A stretch of DNA of 64,000 nt from SIG622 sp045604705 (lineage in GTDB: Bacteria > Bacillota > Clostridia > Oscillospirales > CAG-382), in assembly GCA_045604705.1 (NCBI GenBank), contig JAZUOO010000068.1:11192-75191 (forward strand), read 5' to 3'. The notes beneath the pieces were generated by a model. It saw only the letters and a program-made list of their open reading frames with translations, searched no databases and had not been told where the DNA came from. Made by a program: the position numbers and the translations under genes. The stretch's first letter is position 1. Each line of letters opens with the position of its first letter. Shown in pieces: positions 24,909-33,731 of the stretch.

Positions 24909-25175
24909 ATGTCGGATAATACAGGAAAAACAAGGACGTTCTCGGTCGCAAGTGATAAAGAGTTAAAAATGTTCCAGATCATGTCTGCTGTCTATGCATC
25001 CCTTAAGGAGAACGGTTATGACCCAATCAATCAGCTCGTTGGATATATTCTTTCTGAAGACCCTACATATATCACTAACAGAAACAATGCACGAGGTCTT
25101 ATTAGAAAGATAGACAGAGATGAGCTTTTGAGAACATTGGTGAAAAGCTATCTCGGTATTACCGAAGAGTGCTGA
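24909..25175 (+). CDS. IreB family regulatory protein (UPF0297)
   Basis: 88 residues: KTRTFSVASDKELKMFQIM, then VYASLKENGYDPINQLVGYI and SEDPTYITNRNNARGLIRKI, a close match to the IreB/UPF0297 family throughout. In enterococci IreB is phosphorylated on N-terminal threonines by the PASTA kinase IreK and affects cephalosporin resistance; Thr residues are present near the N-terminus here. The ATG at 24909 is preferred to a GTG at 24900. The usual neighbours alaS and ruvX are missing; an unknown small gene follows by 33 bp. Confidence 0.93.
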   Translation: MSDNTGKTRTFSVASDKELKMFQIMSAVYASLKENGYDPINQLVGYILSEDPTYITNRNNARGLIRKIDRDELLRTLVKSYLGITEEC

Positions 25176-25208
25176 TGCGAATTCATTTTTAGGAAAGGAC
25201 TAAGATAA

Positions 25209-25481
25209 ATGGTAAACGAAGATATTTTGACCTACAAAGGTCTGCCTCTTGTCAGAAGTGGAAATAAAATATACTACGGTGACCCCAAAAAGAAGTATAT
25301 TCTCGTTCTTATTATACTCAAAGTCGATAAGACAGGAGAGATTCCTCTTCCTTCCCGTGTGCTTGTTCAGATAAGAAAAACAGACGGCACCGACGAAGTT
25401 GTTCAGGAAAAAGAAAAAACAAGTTTGGGAGATGCTTTCCAGCTGGGGCTTATCTGGCTTGAACGTGCTCTCGCCGAGTAA
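25209..25481 (+). CDS. Conserved small protein of unknown function
   Basis: 90 residues beginning VNEDILTYKGLPLVRSGNKI, a beta-rich pattern that I associate with small clostridial proteins without a known role. No membrane segment, no metal motif. GGAAAGGA precedes the ATG. It occupies the position that ruvX and a DUF1292 gene usually hold behind ireB, and at 33 bp from it is likely co-transcribed. Confidence 0.8.
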   Translation: MVNEDILTYKGLPLVRSGNKIYYGDPKKKYILVLIILKVDKTGEIPLPSRVLVQIRKTDGTDEVVQEKEKTSLGDAFQLGLIWLERALAE

Positions 25482-25576
25482 TTTTCAAAAAATAAAATCG
25501 GGGCTTTCTCGGATTGAGATTGTCCTTTTTTACTATAATGCGAAATGTAATATTTTGCCGTAAAGGATTTTCTTAT

Positions 25577-26911
25577 ATGAAATCTTCTCAAAGTTTTTCC
25601 GTTATATTTGCTTTGGCTGTATTCATTATTGTTGTACTTGCTGTTTTATTTACCGGCGGCATAAAGTCAGAGTATGACGGAACTGTTAAAGATATTAATG
25701 TCATTTACGGTGCAGACGGCATTTCCAAGTCATATTACAATCTTAAAAACACCGTTGTCGGATCACCGGGGGAAAGTTTTATTATCCCGGAAGTCAATCC
25801 CGGAAACGTAGAGACTGCAGAACCAATCCAAAATGAAAACGCAGATACTACGATAAGTTTTATTGCGGCGGGAGATAATCTCATTCATCAGAACATCATT
25901 GATTATGCCAGGGTTCTTGCAAATGAGTATAATATCGACTCGGAATACTTCTTTGACCCAATATATGACAATGTCAGAGATATTATAGAGTCTGCAGATA
26001 TAGCTTTGGTTAATCAGGAGGGTCCCATTGCAGGCAAGGAACTCAAGGGTTTTTCAGGGTATCCCACCTTTAATGCACCGGATGAAGCAGGCGATGCACT
26101 TGTCAATCTGGGATTTGATATTGTTAATATAGCCAACAACCATATGCTTGACAGAGGTGAACGGGGCTATGAAAAAAGCATTGAATTTTGGCAAAAACAG
26201 CCGGTTACACTTATAGGCGGCTATGTAAGCAAAGAGGATTTTGAGAATATACGTTACATAGATTACAATGGTGTAAGAATTGCTTTTATTTCCTACACTT
26301 ACGGTACAAATAACATTTATCTTCCAAAGGACAGCACTATGTGGGTTCCGTATTATTTTGAAGAAGATTTTGTTCATCGTCATTCAAAGGAAGCCCGCGA
26401 GAATGCAGATATTGTAATCGCTGTTATGCATTGGGGTACGGAGCACGTCTTTTCTCCCAATAAGCAGCAGCTTGAGTATACGGAAATATTAGTCAACAAC
26501 AATGTTGATGTTATTATTGGAATCCATCCCCATGTTCTCCAGCCAATTGAATGGAAATGTCGTCCGGACGGCAAAAGGACGCTTGTTGCCTATTCTATAG
26601 GAAATATGATGTCCTCTATGAGGTTCCCCAAAAATATGGTTGGCGGTTTTCTCAGCTTTAATATTGATTATACAGACAGATCAAATATATATATCACAAA
26701 CGTAAAAATAATCCCTACTATGTGTTATTATAGCATGGATAAGGACGATGTAACTGTTTTCGAATTCATCGAGTTTCCTCGTGAACTTTATGCCACACAC
26801 GGAAGCAGGCTTAATGAGGATGTGGCTTTCGAAACTATAAAGTCTTATATTACAAATACAATTTCTCCGGAGTTTTTACCGGATGATTTCTTGAAAAAAA
26901 TAAATAATTAA
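25577..26911 (+). CDS. CapA family protein (poly-gamma-glutamate-synthesis-type metallophosphatase fold)
   Basis: 444 residues. An N-terminal hydrophobic helix (about 7-28) anchors or exports the protein; after an ~75-residue linker the CapA domain shows ISFIAAGDNLIHQNI, LVNQEGPIAG, IVNIANNHMLDRGERG, VIAVMHWGTEH and IIGIHPHVLQPIE, the metal-ligand pattern of the PGA_cap family. Family members are tied to poly-gamma-glutamate capsule export, but capBCE genes are absent, so the substrate is open. AAAGGA supports the ATG at 25577 rather than upstream in-frame starts. Confidence 0.9.
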   Translation: MKSSQSFSVIFALAVFIIVVLAVLFTGGIKSEYDGTVKDINVIYGADGISKSYYNLKNTVVGSPGESFIIPEVNPGNVETAEPIQNENADTTISFIAAGDNLIHQNIIDYARVLANEYNIDSEYFFDPIYDNVRDIIESADIALVNQEGPIAGKELKGFSGYPTFNAPDEAGDALVNLGFDIVNIANNHMLDRGERGYEKSIEFWQKQPVTLIGGYVSKEDFENIRYIDYNGVRIAFISYTYGTNNIYLPKDSTMWVPYYFEEDFVHRHSKEARENADIVIAVMHWGTEHVFSPNKQQLEYTEILVNNNVDVIIGIHPHVLQPIEWKCRPDGKRTLVAYSIGNMMSSMRFPKNMVGGFLSFNIDYTDRSNIYITNVKIIPTMCYYSMDKDDVTVFEFIEFPRELYATHGSRLNEDVAFETIKSYITNTISPEFLPDDFLKKINN

Positions 26912-26932
26912 TATATTGAAAGGAACAAGAAA

Positions 26933-27976
26933 ATGAAGACACTTATGGAAAAGGAAATATACGAACAGCCTGAGGTGCTTGGACGTATAGAAAAGACAAA
27001 TGAAGAAACAATAGGCAAGATTGTTGCAGAACTCGATGCCAAAAAACCGGCTATGGCATATTTTGCTGCAAGAGGTACATCCGATCATGCTTCAATTTAT
27101 GCTAGTTATCTTTTGGGAATATACAAGGGAATTCCCACAGGACTTGCAATGCCATCGGTTGTTACCGTATACGATGGTGCTCTTGATCTTTCAAAGGCAG
27201 TTGTTTTCGGGGTATCTCAATCAGGAAAGGCTGAGGATGTGAGAAACGTTATGCAGAGAGGTAAAAACGGCGGTGCTACAGTAATTTCCGTTACAAACAA
27301 CGTTGACTCACCCATGGCACAGCAAGCTGACTACCACCTTTACTGCAATGCCGGCGAGGAAAAGAGCGTTGCCGCTACAAAGACGTTTACTTCTCAAATG
27401 TATAATCTTGCGCTCCTTACTGCTAAATGGGCGAAAAATGACAATCTTCTCGCAAAGCTGAGACTAGTTCCAGAAGCTATTTCAGAAATGCTGGATACCG
27501 TTTCTCCTGAAATCGATAAGATCATCGAAAGATACAGATTCATGGAAGAAGGCTTTATACTTGCAAGAGGTCTTAACTACCCTATCGCACTTGAGGGTTG
27601 TCTTAAACTTCAGGAAACGAACTATGTTAAGATGAAAGGCTATGCTGTAAGTGATTTCTATCACGGTCCCTTTGCACAGGTCGAAAACGGAACTCCCGTA
27701 ATTCTTTATGCAGCAGAAGGTCCTTGTCTTACAAACGCTAAGGAAATGCTTGACAAGCTTGATTCGGTTGGTGCTGAAACCATCGTTGTATCCGACAATG
27801 CTGATTTTGTTGCCGGCAGAGAACGTGCTTTTAAGATCCCCTCTCTCGGAAGCGATGCTGTTTCTCCTTTCCTGTTTGCCACATTTGCACAGCTCTTTGC
27901 TTGCAAACTTACAGGTGTTAAGGGACTCAATCCGGATGCGCCCAGAAATCTTAAAAAGGTTACAGTTACCGTGTAA
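26933..27976 (+). CDS. Double-SIS-domain sugar-phosphate isomerase/deaminase (GlmS C-terminal/NagB-II/AgaS-like)
   Basis: 347 residues without the glutaminase domain of GlmS. First SIS domain: FAARGTSDHASIYASYLLGI with VFGVSQSGKAEDV and EEKSVAATKTFTSQ; second SIS domain with LARGLNYPIALEGCLKLQET and a C-terminal PRNLKKVTVTV tail. This arrangement fits glucosamine-6-phosphate deaminase of the NagB-II type or related amino-sugar isomerases. The reaction cannot be fixed by eye. Ribosome site GAAAGGA. Ends at a hairpin overlapping the convergent LCP gene. Confidence 0.88.
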   Translation: MKTLMEKEIYEQPEVLGRIEKTNEETIGKIVAELDAKKPAMAYFAARGTSDHASIYASYLLGIYKGIPTGLAMPSVVTVYDGALDLSKAVVFGVSQSGKAEDVRNVMQRGKNGGATVISVTNNVDSPMAQQADYHLYCNAGEEKSVAATKTFTSQMYNLALLTAKWAKNDNLLAKLRLVPEAISEMLDTVSPEIDKIIERYRFMEEGFILARGLNYPIALEGCLKLQETNYVKMKGYAVSDFYHGPFAQVENGTPVILYAAEGPCLTNAKEMLDKLDSVGAETIVVSDNADFVAGRERAFKIPSLGSDAVSPFLFATFAQLFACKLTGVKGLNPDAPRNLKKVTVTV

Positions 27977-27997
27977 AACAAATTAAACATAAAAGCT

Positions 27998-28029
27998 GAA
28001 CGGTCCGCCTTAATTGGCACGGACCGTTC
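27998..28029. terminator. Hairpin between the SIS gene and the LCP gene
   Basis: Ten base-pair perfect stem GAACGGTCCG (27998-28007) / CGGACCGTTC (28020-28029). The right arm lies inside the last codons of the convergent LCP gene. T-runs are poor on both sides, so efficiency is uncertain. Confidence 0.65.
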
Positions 28030-28990
28030 TGTATTCACTGAACACATTTTCAACTGCTTCTTTAATATTTGGTGTATGTACTGCAAGCTTTTCGCCGTTG
28101 TAAAGAGTTTCTATTCTTGTTGCACTTATGGGATACTGGATTATTTCATGACCGTATTCCTCAAAATTAAAAATCAGATCCTTGTGACGGATGAACGTTG
28201 TAACTGTAAAGTTTGTATTACCGTTGACAATAAGATCAAGAAGATTCTTGACTATACCGTCTATACTGTTCTTGTTTTCCTTTTTAAGGAAAGATGTGAG
28301 TACTTTATATAGGAACTCACACTGTGTTTGTCTTCTTATCGCATCACCATCATCGTTCTGACCTGACTCTACGGCATAGCTTCTGTATCTTACAAGCTGA
28401 AGTGCTTCTTCACCGCTGAGTCTTGAAAGACCGGCCTGAAGATTAACAAGCACTTTTCCATCTGTGTTTTTATAATACATTCGTTGAGGAACGTTATACT
28501 CTATTCCACCGATCTCGTTTATTATGTTTACGAAATCCAATGAGGACATAAAGACATAATAATCAACAGGAAGTCCCGTTATTGCTTCTAACTTTTCAAG
28601 GAAAAAGTTCCTGCCTTTATGAATCAGTATATCACCGAGATAAACTTCATTTTTAACAGCCTCCGTACCGATATTAAGCTTAAGATATGTCGGAATCGAG
28701 CAAACGGTAAACTTTTCTTTTCCCTTATTGACATTGACAAGCACTATGGAATCGGCTCTTCCGATAGTGTCATCGTAGCAGCAAAGAAGCGCTGTAAAAC
28801 CATCCTCTTCGACAGTTTTCTGTTCTTCTTTTACGGGGAAATTGTTTACGGGAATATTTACTTGCTCTCCTTCGTTTGTGGGCTGTTTATCATCCTCAAA
28901 ATCAAGCTTACTCCAGATGAGCCATCCGATAAGCCCGAAAATAATAAGACTTATTCCGAAAGTTATGAAAAAGTTTCTCAAACTGCGCAA
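28010..28990 (-). CDS. LytR-CpsA-Psr (LCP) family wall-polymer ligase
   Basis: 326 residues: one N-terminal membrane helix (about 8-26), a linker, and an extracellular LCP domain with FTALLCCYDDTIGRADSIVLV, SIPTYLKLNIG, and GEEALQLVRYRSY. LCP enzymes transfer undecaprenyl-PP-linked glycopolymers to peptidoglycan, which fits the TagO-, MnaA- and TagA-type genes in this window. The usual SIPRD is SIPTYL here, a loss of the common Arg-Asp pair. The start is TTG at 28988-28990, supported by AAGGAGG 9 bp upstream. It lies 6 bp downstream of tmcAL. Confidence 0.85.
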   Translation of the reverse strand: MRSLRNFFITFGISLIIFGLIGWLIWSKLDFEDDKQPTNEGEQVNIPVNNFPVKEEQKTVEEDGFTALLCCYDDTIGRADSIVLVNVNKGKEKFTVCSIPTYLKLNIGTEAVKNEVYLGDILIHKGRNFFLEKLEAITGLPVDYYVFMSSLDFVNIINEIGGIEYNVPQRMYYKNTDGKVLVNLQAGLSRLSGEEALQLVRYRSYAVESGQNDDGDAIRRQTQCEFLYKVLTSFLKKENKNSIDGIVKNLLDLIVNGNTNFTVTTFIRHKDLIFNFEEYGHEIIQYPISATRIETLYNGEKLAVHTPNIKEAVENVFSEYRTVRAN

Positions 28991-28996
28991 CTTTCT

Positions 28997-30178
28997 TTAC
29001 CTCCTTAGGGTTGATTGTGATTTATGCCGTTTCGCCGAACTAAATTTATATAAAGCCTCGAATGCAATCTCCGATTTTCTTTGAAGTTTGAATTGGTTTT
29101 TTGCGATGTCGGACGCCTTTCTGATATTCGCTGTTTTTGAAAGGATTGTAATCTGTGCTGTGTTTCGACACTGCTTCAACAATTCTTTGCCGCTATCATT
29201 GCAGGCAAGAACCTCAGTGAACTGCGGAAGTTCTTTTAATATGTCTTTTTTTACACCGTGTGCGGCAAATAAAAGCGATCTTCTAATCTTTACATCGGTA
29301 AGATGCTTCGACTTAAGGCCTTCAAAAAACACAGTAAAATCCTCTGAAGCAAGCATTTGACGGTAAATTACGTATTCAAAACCACCGCCAATTTCTGCAA
29401 TTGATGAAAGTTCCTCCGGTTCTCTTGAAAGAATCGCTCCTCTGAGATAGTTAAACCAGGCTTCAATATCAACATTGCGGAAGTTATCGGCAAGAAGCTT
29501 ACAGTCCCATGGTACATATTCGGATATTTTGTCAAACTCCTCTTTTTTAAGAAGCTCGCGGATTCTTGATGAGGAACATACACTGTCCGAGTATACTGTT
29601 CCGTCGTGGCTTGCAAGTTCCCTTTTTATCGGGAAAGGTGTTATTAATGAATCAGAAAGAAGTATTGCTTTCATGTATTCAAGGGCGAGAATGTCGTTAG
29701 GATTGGTGAATACCCCATATGCTTTCTCACCAAGAATACGGCGTGCGAGCATACCTCGAGCTTGTGCAAAGGACAGTTTCGGATCTTGCTTTTGAATTTC
29801 AAGAACTTTGTCTTTGCTGTACTGTACCAAAAACAAAGCACATTCATTAAGAAGTGATATATCCGCACATTCAGAGCCAAAGCCGATTGCATCAACACAT
29901 CCAAGCGCATTCATAATCCCTACAGCACCATTTGCAAAATACTCTGCACTTGCACTTGACCATGGGAACGGCAGTGAGAGTACCAAATCCGCACCCGATT
30001 CAATCGCTGCTTGAGCACGTATTCTTTTATCAGCAACGGCAACCTCTCCCCTTTGAACAAAATTCCCGCTCATGATGCACAGGATGGTATCAAAACCCTT
30101 TTTTCTTATTTCGGAGAGAAGATATTTGTGTCCGTTATGAAATGGATTAAACTCGGATACTACTGCACATACCTTCAT
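28997..30178 (-). CDS. tmcAL: tRNA(Met) cytidine acetate ligase
   Basis: 393 residues, YlbM/TmcAL family: acetate-dependent N4-acetylation of the wobble cytidine of elongator tRNA-Met via acetyl-AMP. The nucleotidyltransferase motif VSEFNPFHNGHKYL is at the N-terminus, followed by ILCIMSGNFVQRGE and later SSSRIRELL. The ATG at 30176-30178 follows GAGGGA; the frame extends ten codons upstream without a ribosome site. Heads a two-gene operon with the LCP gene. Confidence 0.94.
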   Translation of the reverse strand: MKVCAVVSEFNPFHNGHKYLLSEIRKKGFDTILCIMSGNFVQRGEVAVADKRIRAQAAIESGADLVLSLPFPWSSASAEYFANGAVGIMNALGCVDAIGFGSECADISLLNECALFLVQYSKDKVLEIQKQDPKLSFAQARGMLARRILGEKAYGVFTNPNDILALEYMKAILLSDSLITPFPIKRELASHDGTVYSDSVCSSSRIRELLKKEEFDKISEYVPWDCKLLADNFRNVDIEAWFNYLRGAILSREPEELSSIAEIGGGFEYVIYRQMLASEDFTVFFEGLKSKHLTDVKIRRSLLFAAHGVKKDILKELPQFTEVLACNDSGKELLKQCRNTAQITILSKTANIRKASDIAKNQFKLQRKSEIAFEALYKFSSAKRHKSQSTLRR

Positions 30179-30219
30179 AAATTCCCTCAAAAAAACGTAA
30201 ACTTTCACATTATAATTTC

Positions 30220-30248
30220 ATTATACTCCGTTTTTTTGCAAAAATCAA
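30220..30248 (-). promoter_or_regulatory. Sigma-A promoter for tmcAL-LCP
   Basis: Minus strand TTGATT (30243-30248), 17 bp, TATAAT (30220-30225). Confidence 0.85.
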
Positions 30249-30606
30249 GGTATTATAATGAATATTTACAATCTGCTGCATCTCACGAAACGGCAGAGCA
30301 AAGAATATCGTATTATTTTGTAAAACGGAAATGAGAATTAAGTTAAATCTTATTCAAATTCTTATATTTTTACAAAGCCTCAAAAAACACAAAATTTGGT
30401 ATTGTAATTAATATACCTCTGTCAGACATTTTGTTTATCAGGGAACATTAATTTACTTAAGTTTACTATATAAATGTAAAAAATCACATTTAGGTCAAGA
30501 TGTGTTTATTTTTATGTGTTATTCTTATATAGATGAGATATATTCTCGGATAGTTGTGTTTTACTAAAAGCGAAGCAATAATTTATTTTTGAAAGGAAGT
30601 ACTCCT
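30249..30606. other. AT-rich region before the TagA-type gene
   Basis: About 360 bp without a credible frame. It must hold the promoter of the rightward operon, but no clear -35/-10 pair could be picked; several TATA-like runs occur near 30463 and 30528. Confidence 0.4.
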
Positions 30607-31377
30607 ATGGTTGCTGAAAATAAAGTAAATGTTCGCGGCGTATATTTTGATAATGTAAATATGGAGGAAGCGGTCGAAAAGGCTATGGGTTTTATTGCCT
30701 CGGAGGACTGTGATTATATTGTTACTCCAAATGCCGAAATAGTACAGAACTGTATTGAAAACCCGGATAATTACAAAATAATCAACGGTTCCTCAATGAC
30801 TATTCCCGACGGTATTGGTGTTGTGTATGCAGCAAAGATCCTGAAAACGCCGTTAAAGTGTAAGGTTGCAGGTTGTGAACTTGCCGAGCATCTGATTGAG
30901 AGAATCTCAAAAACCGGTGACGGTGTGTATTTCTTCGGCGGTGGAAAGTCGACGCAGGAAGCTCCCTGTATCGCCAAACAGGCGGCAGACAAGCTCTGCG
31001 AAAAGTATCCTGGACTTGTGGTATCGGGTTATAGGGACGGTTACTTTAAGGATGAAGACATGCCCGATATTATTGAAGAAATAAATAAGAGCGGAGCAAA
31101 GCTTTTGTTTGTGTGTCTTGGTGCCCCTAAGCAAGAAAAGTGGATATTTGCTAACAAAGATAAGCTTAATGTTCATCTCGCAATCGGACTCGGTGGCAGT
31201 CTTGATGTGTTCTCGGGAAACGTTAAGAGAGCTCCTAAGTTTTTTATTAAGTGTAACCTTGAGTGGTTTTACAGACTTATCTGTATGCCGTCAAGAATAG
31301 GCAGAATGATGAAGCTCCCAAAGTTTTTGTTCGGTACTATGATCCATAAAAACAATAATATACCTCAAGAGAAATAA
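30607..31377 (+). CDS. WecG/TagA/CpsF family N-acetylmannosaminyltransferase
   Basis: 256 residues. VTPNAEIVQNCIENPDNYKI, IPDGIGVVYAAK, VYFFGGGKS, LLFVCLGAPKQEKWI and GLGGSLDVFSGNVKRAP are the family blocks. TagA-type enzymes transfer ManNAc from UDP-ManNAc to undecaprenyl-PP-GlcNAc, completing the linkage disaccharide of wall teichoic acid-like polymers; this matches the epimerase at 8530. AAAGGAAG supports the ATG at 30607. The C-terminal basic-hydrophobic tail (EWFYRLICMPSRIGRM) mediates membrane association in the family. Confidence 0.93.
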   Translation: MVAENKVNVRGVYFDNVNMEEAVEKAMGFIASEDCDYIVTPNAEIVQNCIENPDNYKIINGSSMTIPDGIGVVYAAKILKTPLKCKVAGCELAEHLIERISKTGDGVYFFGGGKSTQEAPCIAKQAADKLCEKYPGLVVSGYRDGYFKDEDMPDIIEEINKSGAKLLFVCLGAPKQEKWIFANKDKLNVHLAIGLGGSLDVFSGNVKRAPKFFIKCNLEWFYRLICMPSRIGRMMKLPKFLFGTMIHKNNNIPQEK

Positions 31378-31431
31378 TTGTATTTTTTTGAATTTCAATT
31401 AAAAAAGCTTGTTCAATGAGAGGAATTTGCC

Positions 31432-32187
31432 ATGAAGGTTAAACTAATTACACATACACCGGATCCTGAAATGACTATCGCTGCTGCGGCAAAGCTTTGC
31501 TACAGTTCCGTTGGTGTCGATGAGATATGTGAAAAGATGACGCCCGATTCCTGTGAAAAGTTTATTAATATGCTGATGTCATTGGGTCATGAGAGTCCGG
31601 TTGAGCACGTTACGTTTACATTTGCTATTGAAGGTGTCTCAAGATCCCTGCTGGCACAGCTTACACGTCATAGAATCGCTTCATACAGTGTTCAGAGTCA
31701 GAGATATGTCGGAAAGGAAAACTTTGAATATATCATCCCTCCGGAAATTGAGGCTGTTCCCGAAGCTAAAGAGGTTTTCGTAAGAGCTATGGAGCAGGAC
31801 AGAGAAACATACAGGTTGCTTGATGAGATACTTACAAAGAAGCACACAGAGGCAATGATTGCTGACGGCATTGATGAAAAGAAAGCCGCTTCTGCCGGTG
31901 CAAAAAAAGCCCACGAGGATGCAAGATATGTCCTTTCCAATGCCTGCGATACAAAGGTCGTAATGACTATGAACGTTCGATCATTGTATAATTTCTTCTC
32001 ACTCAGATGCTGTAACCGTGCACAGTGGGAAATAAGAGCACTTGCCAGAGAGATGCTGAAGCTGTGTAAGAATGTCTCCCCTATTTTGTTCGCCAAAGCA
32101 GGGCCTGCCTGTGTCAAAGGTGTCTGCAGTGAGGGTGTCATGACTTGCGGCAGAGCTTCTGAGGTTCGAAAGGAGCTTTCAGTATGA
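31432..32187 (+). CDS. thyX: FAD-dependent thymidylate synthase
   Basis: 251 residues. The ThyX motif RHRxxS occurs in LTRHRIASYSVQSQRYV near residues 76-92, with SPVEHVTFTF just before and SLYNFFSLRCCNRAQWEIR towards the C-terminus. ThyX makes dTMP from dUMP using methylene-THF and reduced FAD. The stop codon overlaps the start of the tmk-type gene by 4 bp, coupling synthesis of dTMP with its phosphorylation. Confidence 0.96.
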   Translation: MKVKLITHTPDPEMTIAAAAKLCYSSVGVDEICEKMTPDSCEKFINMLMSLGHESPVEHVTFTFAIEGVSRSLLAQLTRHRIASYSVQSQRYVGKENFEYIIPPEIEAVPEAKEVFVRAMEQDRETYRLLDEILTKKHTEAMIADGIDEKKAASAGAKKAHEDARYVLSNACDTKVVMTMNVRSLYNFFSLRCCNRAQWEIRALAREMLKLCKNVSPILFAKAGPACVKGVCSEGVMTCGRASEVRKELSV

Positions 32188-32873
32188 GTCTTGTAATTGC
32201 CATTGACGGCACGGACGCCTCGGGTAAGAAAACTCAGTCGGAAATTCTTGCTGAAACTTTACGCAAAAAGTTCGGGCTGTCCGTTAAAGAGGTTTCTTTT
32301 CCCGATTATGACGATAAGTCAAGTACGCTTGTAAAAATGTACCTTGGCGGCGAGTTTGGATCCAATGCAAATGATACCAATGCTTATGCGGCTTCCTCTT
32401 TTTTTGCGGTAGACAGATACGCAAGCTTTGTAAGACATTGGAAAAAAGAATATGAGAATGAAAAATCGGTAATAATTCTTAACAGATACACTACATCCAA
32501 TGCGGTTCATCAGTTAGCAAAAATTGAAGATGACGCCGAAAAACAGAAGTTTCTTGACTGGCTTTATGACTATGAGTTTGTAAAGCTCGGGCTTCCTGTA
32601 CCGGATCTTGTTTATTTTCTTGATATGCCTCCAGAATATGCTGAAAAGCTTCTTAACGGCAGATGCGATGAAACGGGAGCACAAAAGGATATTCATGAGG
32701 CGGATAAACAGCATCTTTTGTGTGCTTATTATGCGGCTCGGTATACCTGTAAGGCTTGGGGCTGGACACATATCTCTTGTGTTAAGAATGACAATATAAG
32801 GACACGAGAGGATATAGCTGATGAGCTTCTTACAGTATGCCAAGAGGAGCTTTTGAAGAAAAATATAATCTGA
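32184..32873 (+). CDS. tmk: Thymidylate kinase
   Basis: 229 residues. P-loop GTDASGKKTQ at residues 9-18, the catalytic-site stretch SFFAVDRYASF, and ILNRYTTSNAVHQ in place of the DRY/DRF block support dTMP kinase. Sequence is diverged from the common bacterial Tmk (FEGxDGxGKTTQ), but the thyX overlap supports dTMP as substrate. Another deoxynucleotide or a thymidylate-kinase-like role cannot be excluded. Confidence 0.85.
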   Translation: MSLVIAIDGTDASGKKTQSEILAETLRKKFGLSVKEVSFPDYDDKSSTLVKMYLGGEFGSNANDTNAYAASSFFAVDRYASFVRHWKKEYENEKSVIILNRYTTSNAVHQLAKIEDDAEKQKFLDWLYDYEFVKLGLPVPDLVYFLDMPPEYAEKLLNGRCDETGAQKDIHEADKQHLLCAYYAARYTCKAWGWTHISCVKNDNIRTREDIADELLTVCQEELLKKNII

Positions 32874-32895
32874 CTGCATATGGGTAAGTAAAAAT

Positions 32896-33699
32896 ATGAA
32901 CAGTAATGAGTTGCTTTTCCTTGGCACATGTGCAGCCGATTGGGCGTGTATCCCTGCCGACGACGTAAAATATGATACGGACAAAAAAATCAGGCGACTT
33001 TCTGCCGTACTTTTAAACAGAAAATATCTGATTGACTGTGCTCCATTTTCATTTGAATTTGCGAAATTTCTCTGAGTGGATCTATCTCAAATTACGGATA
33101 TATTTCTTACACATTCACACTATGATCATCTTAACAGAGAATCACTTCTTGGTTTTATAAGAAACGCAGAAAAGAAAATAGTAGTCCATTGCGAGAAAGG
33201 TGTTATTGAACATTTACCACTTACAAAGGATGAACTGTGTCTTATTGACATTAAGCCGTTTTCGGTATTTGATGATATAGAAGTCCAGGAACTAAGAGTA
33301 ATGCCAATAACCGCAAATCATCTTGTAGACCAATCCGATGAGGTACCGGTGCATTATCTTTTTGATATTAACGGCAAGAGTATTTTTTACGGTTGTGACG
33401 GCGGATGGCTTCCCGTTAAGAGCTGGAGATGCATTCTGAAAAAAAGACTTGATGCTGCGGTCTTTGACGGAACTGTCGGTGACGATTGCATAAACAGTAG
33501 TATAACAAGTCATAATTCGCTTGATGTAGTGAGAATAATGGTACGGTTTCTGCGTGCAAAAGGAACGATAGATGAGAACACTAAAGTAGTCATCAGTCAT
33601 TTTGCAAGGACAATGCATCCCGGTATTGAGGAATGTGAAGTACATCTTGCAAAGGATGATTTTATTGCGGCATACGATTCCATGAAGCTTTCGTTTTAA
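32896..33699 (+). pseudogene. MBL-fold metallohydrolase interrupted by an in-frame TGA
   Basis: Starting at the ATG at 32896, the frame gives an N-terminal strand LLFLGTCAADWACIPADDV and RRLSAVLLNRKYLIDCAPFSF, typical of PhnP/beta-lactamase-fold proteins. Codon 60 is TGA (33073-33075), after which the same frame continues VDLSQITDIFLTHSHYDHLN, the metal-binding THSHYDH motif, to a stop at 33697. Family members have a Gly or similar residue before VDLS, so a GGA to TGA change would explain the break. The downstream part could begin at GTG 33076 (207 residues) but would lack the first strands. Weak purine-rich ribosome site. Mutation or sequence error cannot be told apart here. Confidence 0.82.
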
Positions 33700-33731
33700 C
33701 ATGAAATTTCAGCAAAGAAAGGAATTATAAC

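Noticed and set aside
33073..33075. TGA read as selenocysteine
   Set aside because: MBL-fold proteins of this type have no selenocysteine at this position, and no hairpin is visible directly after the TGA.
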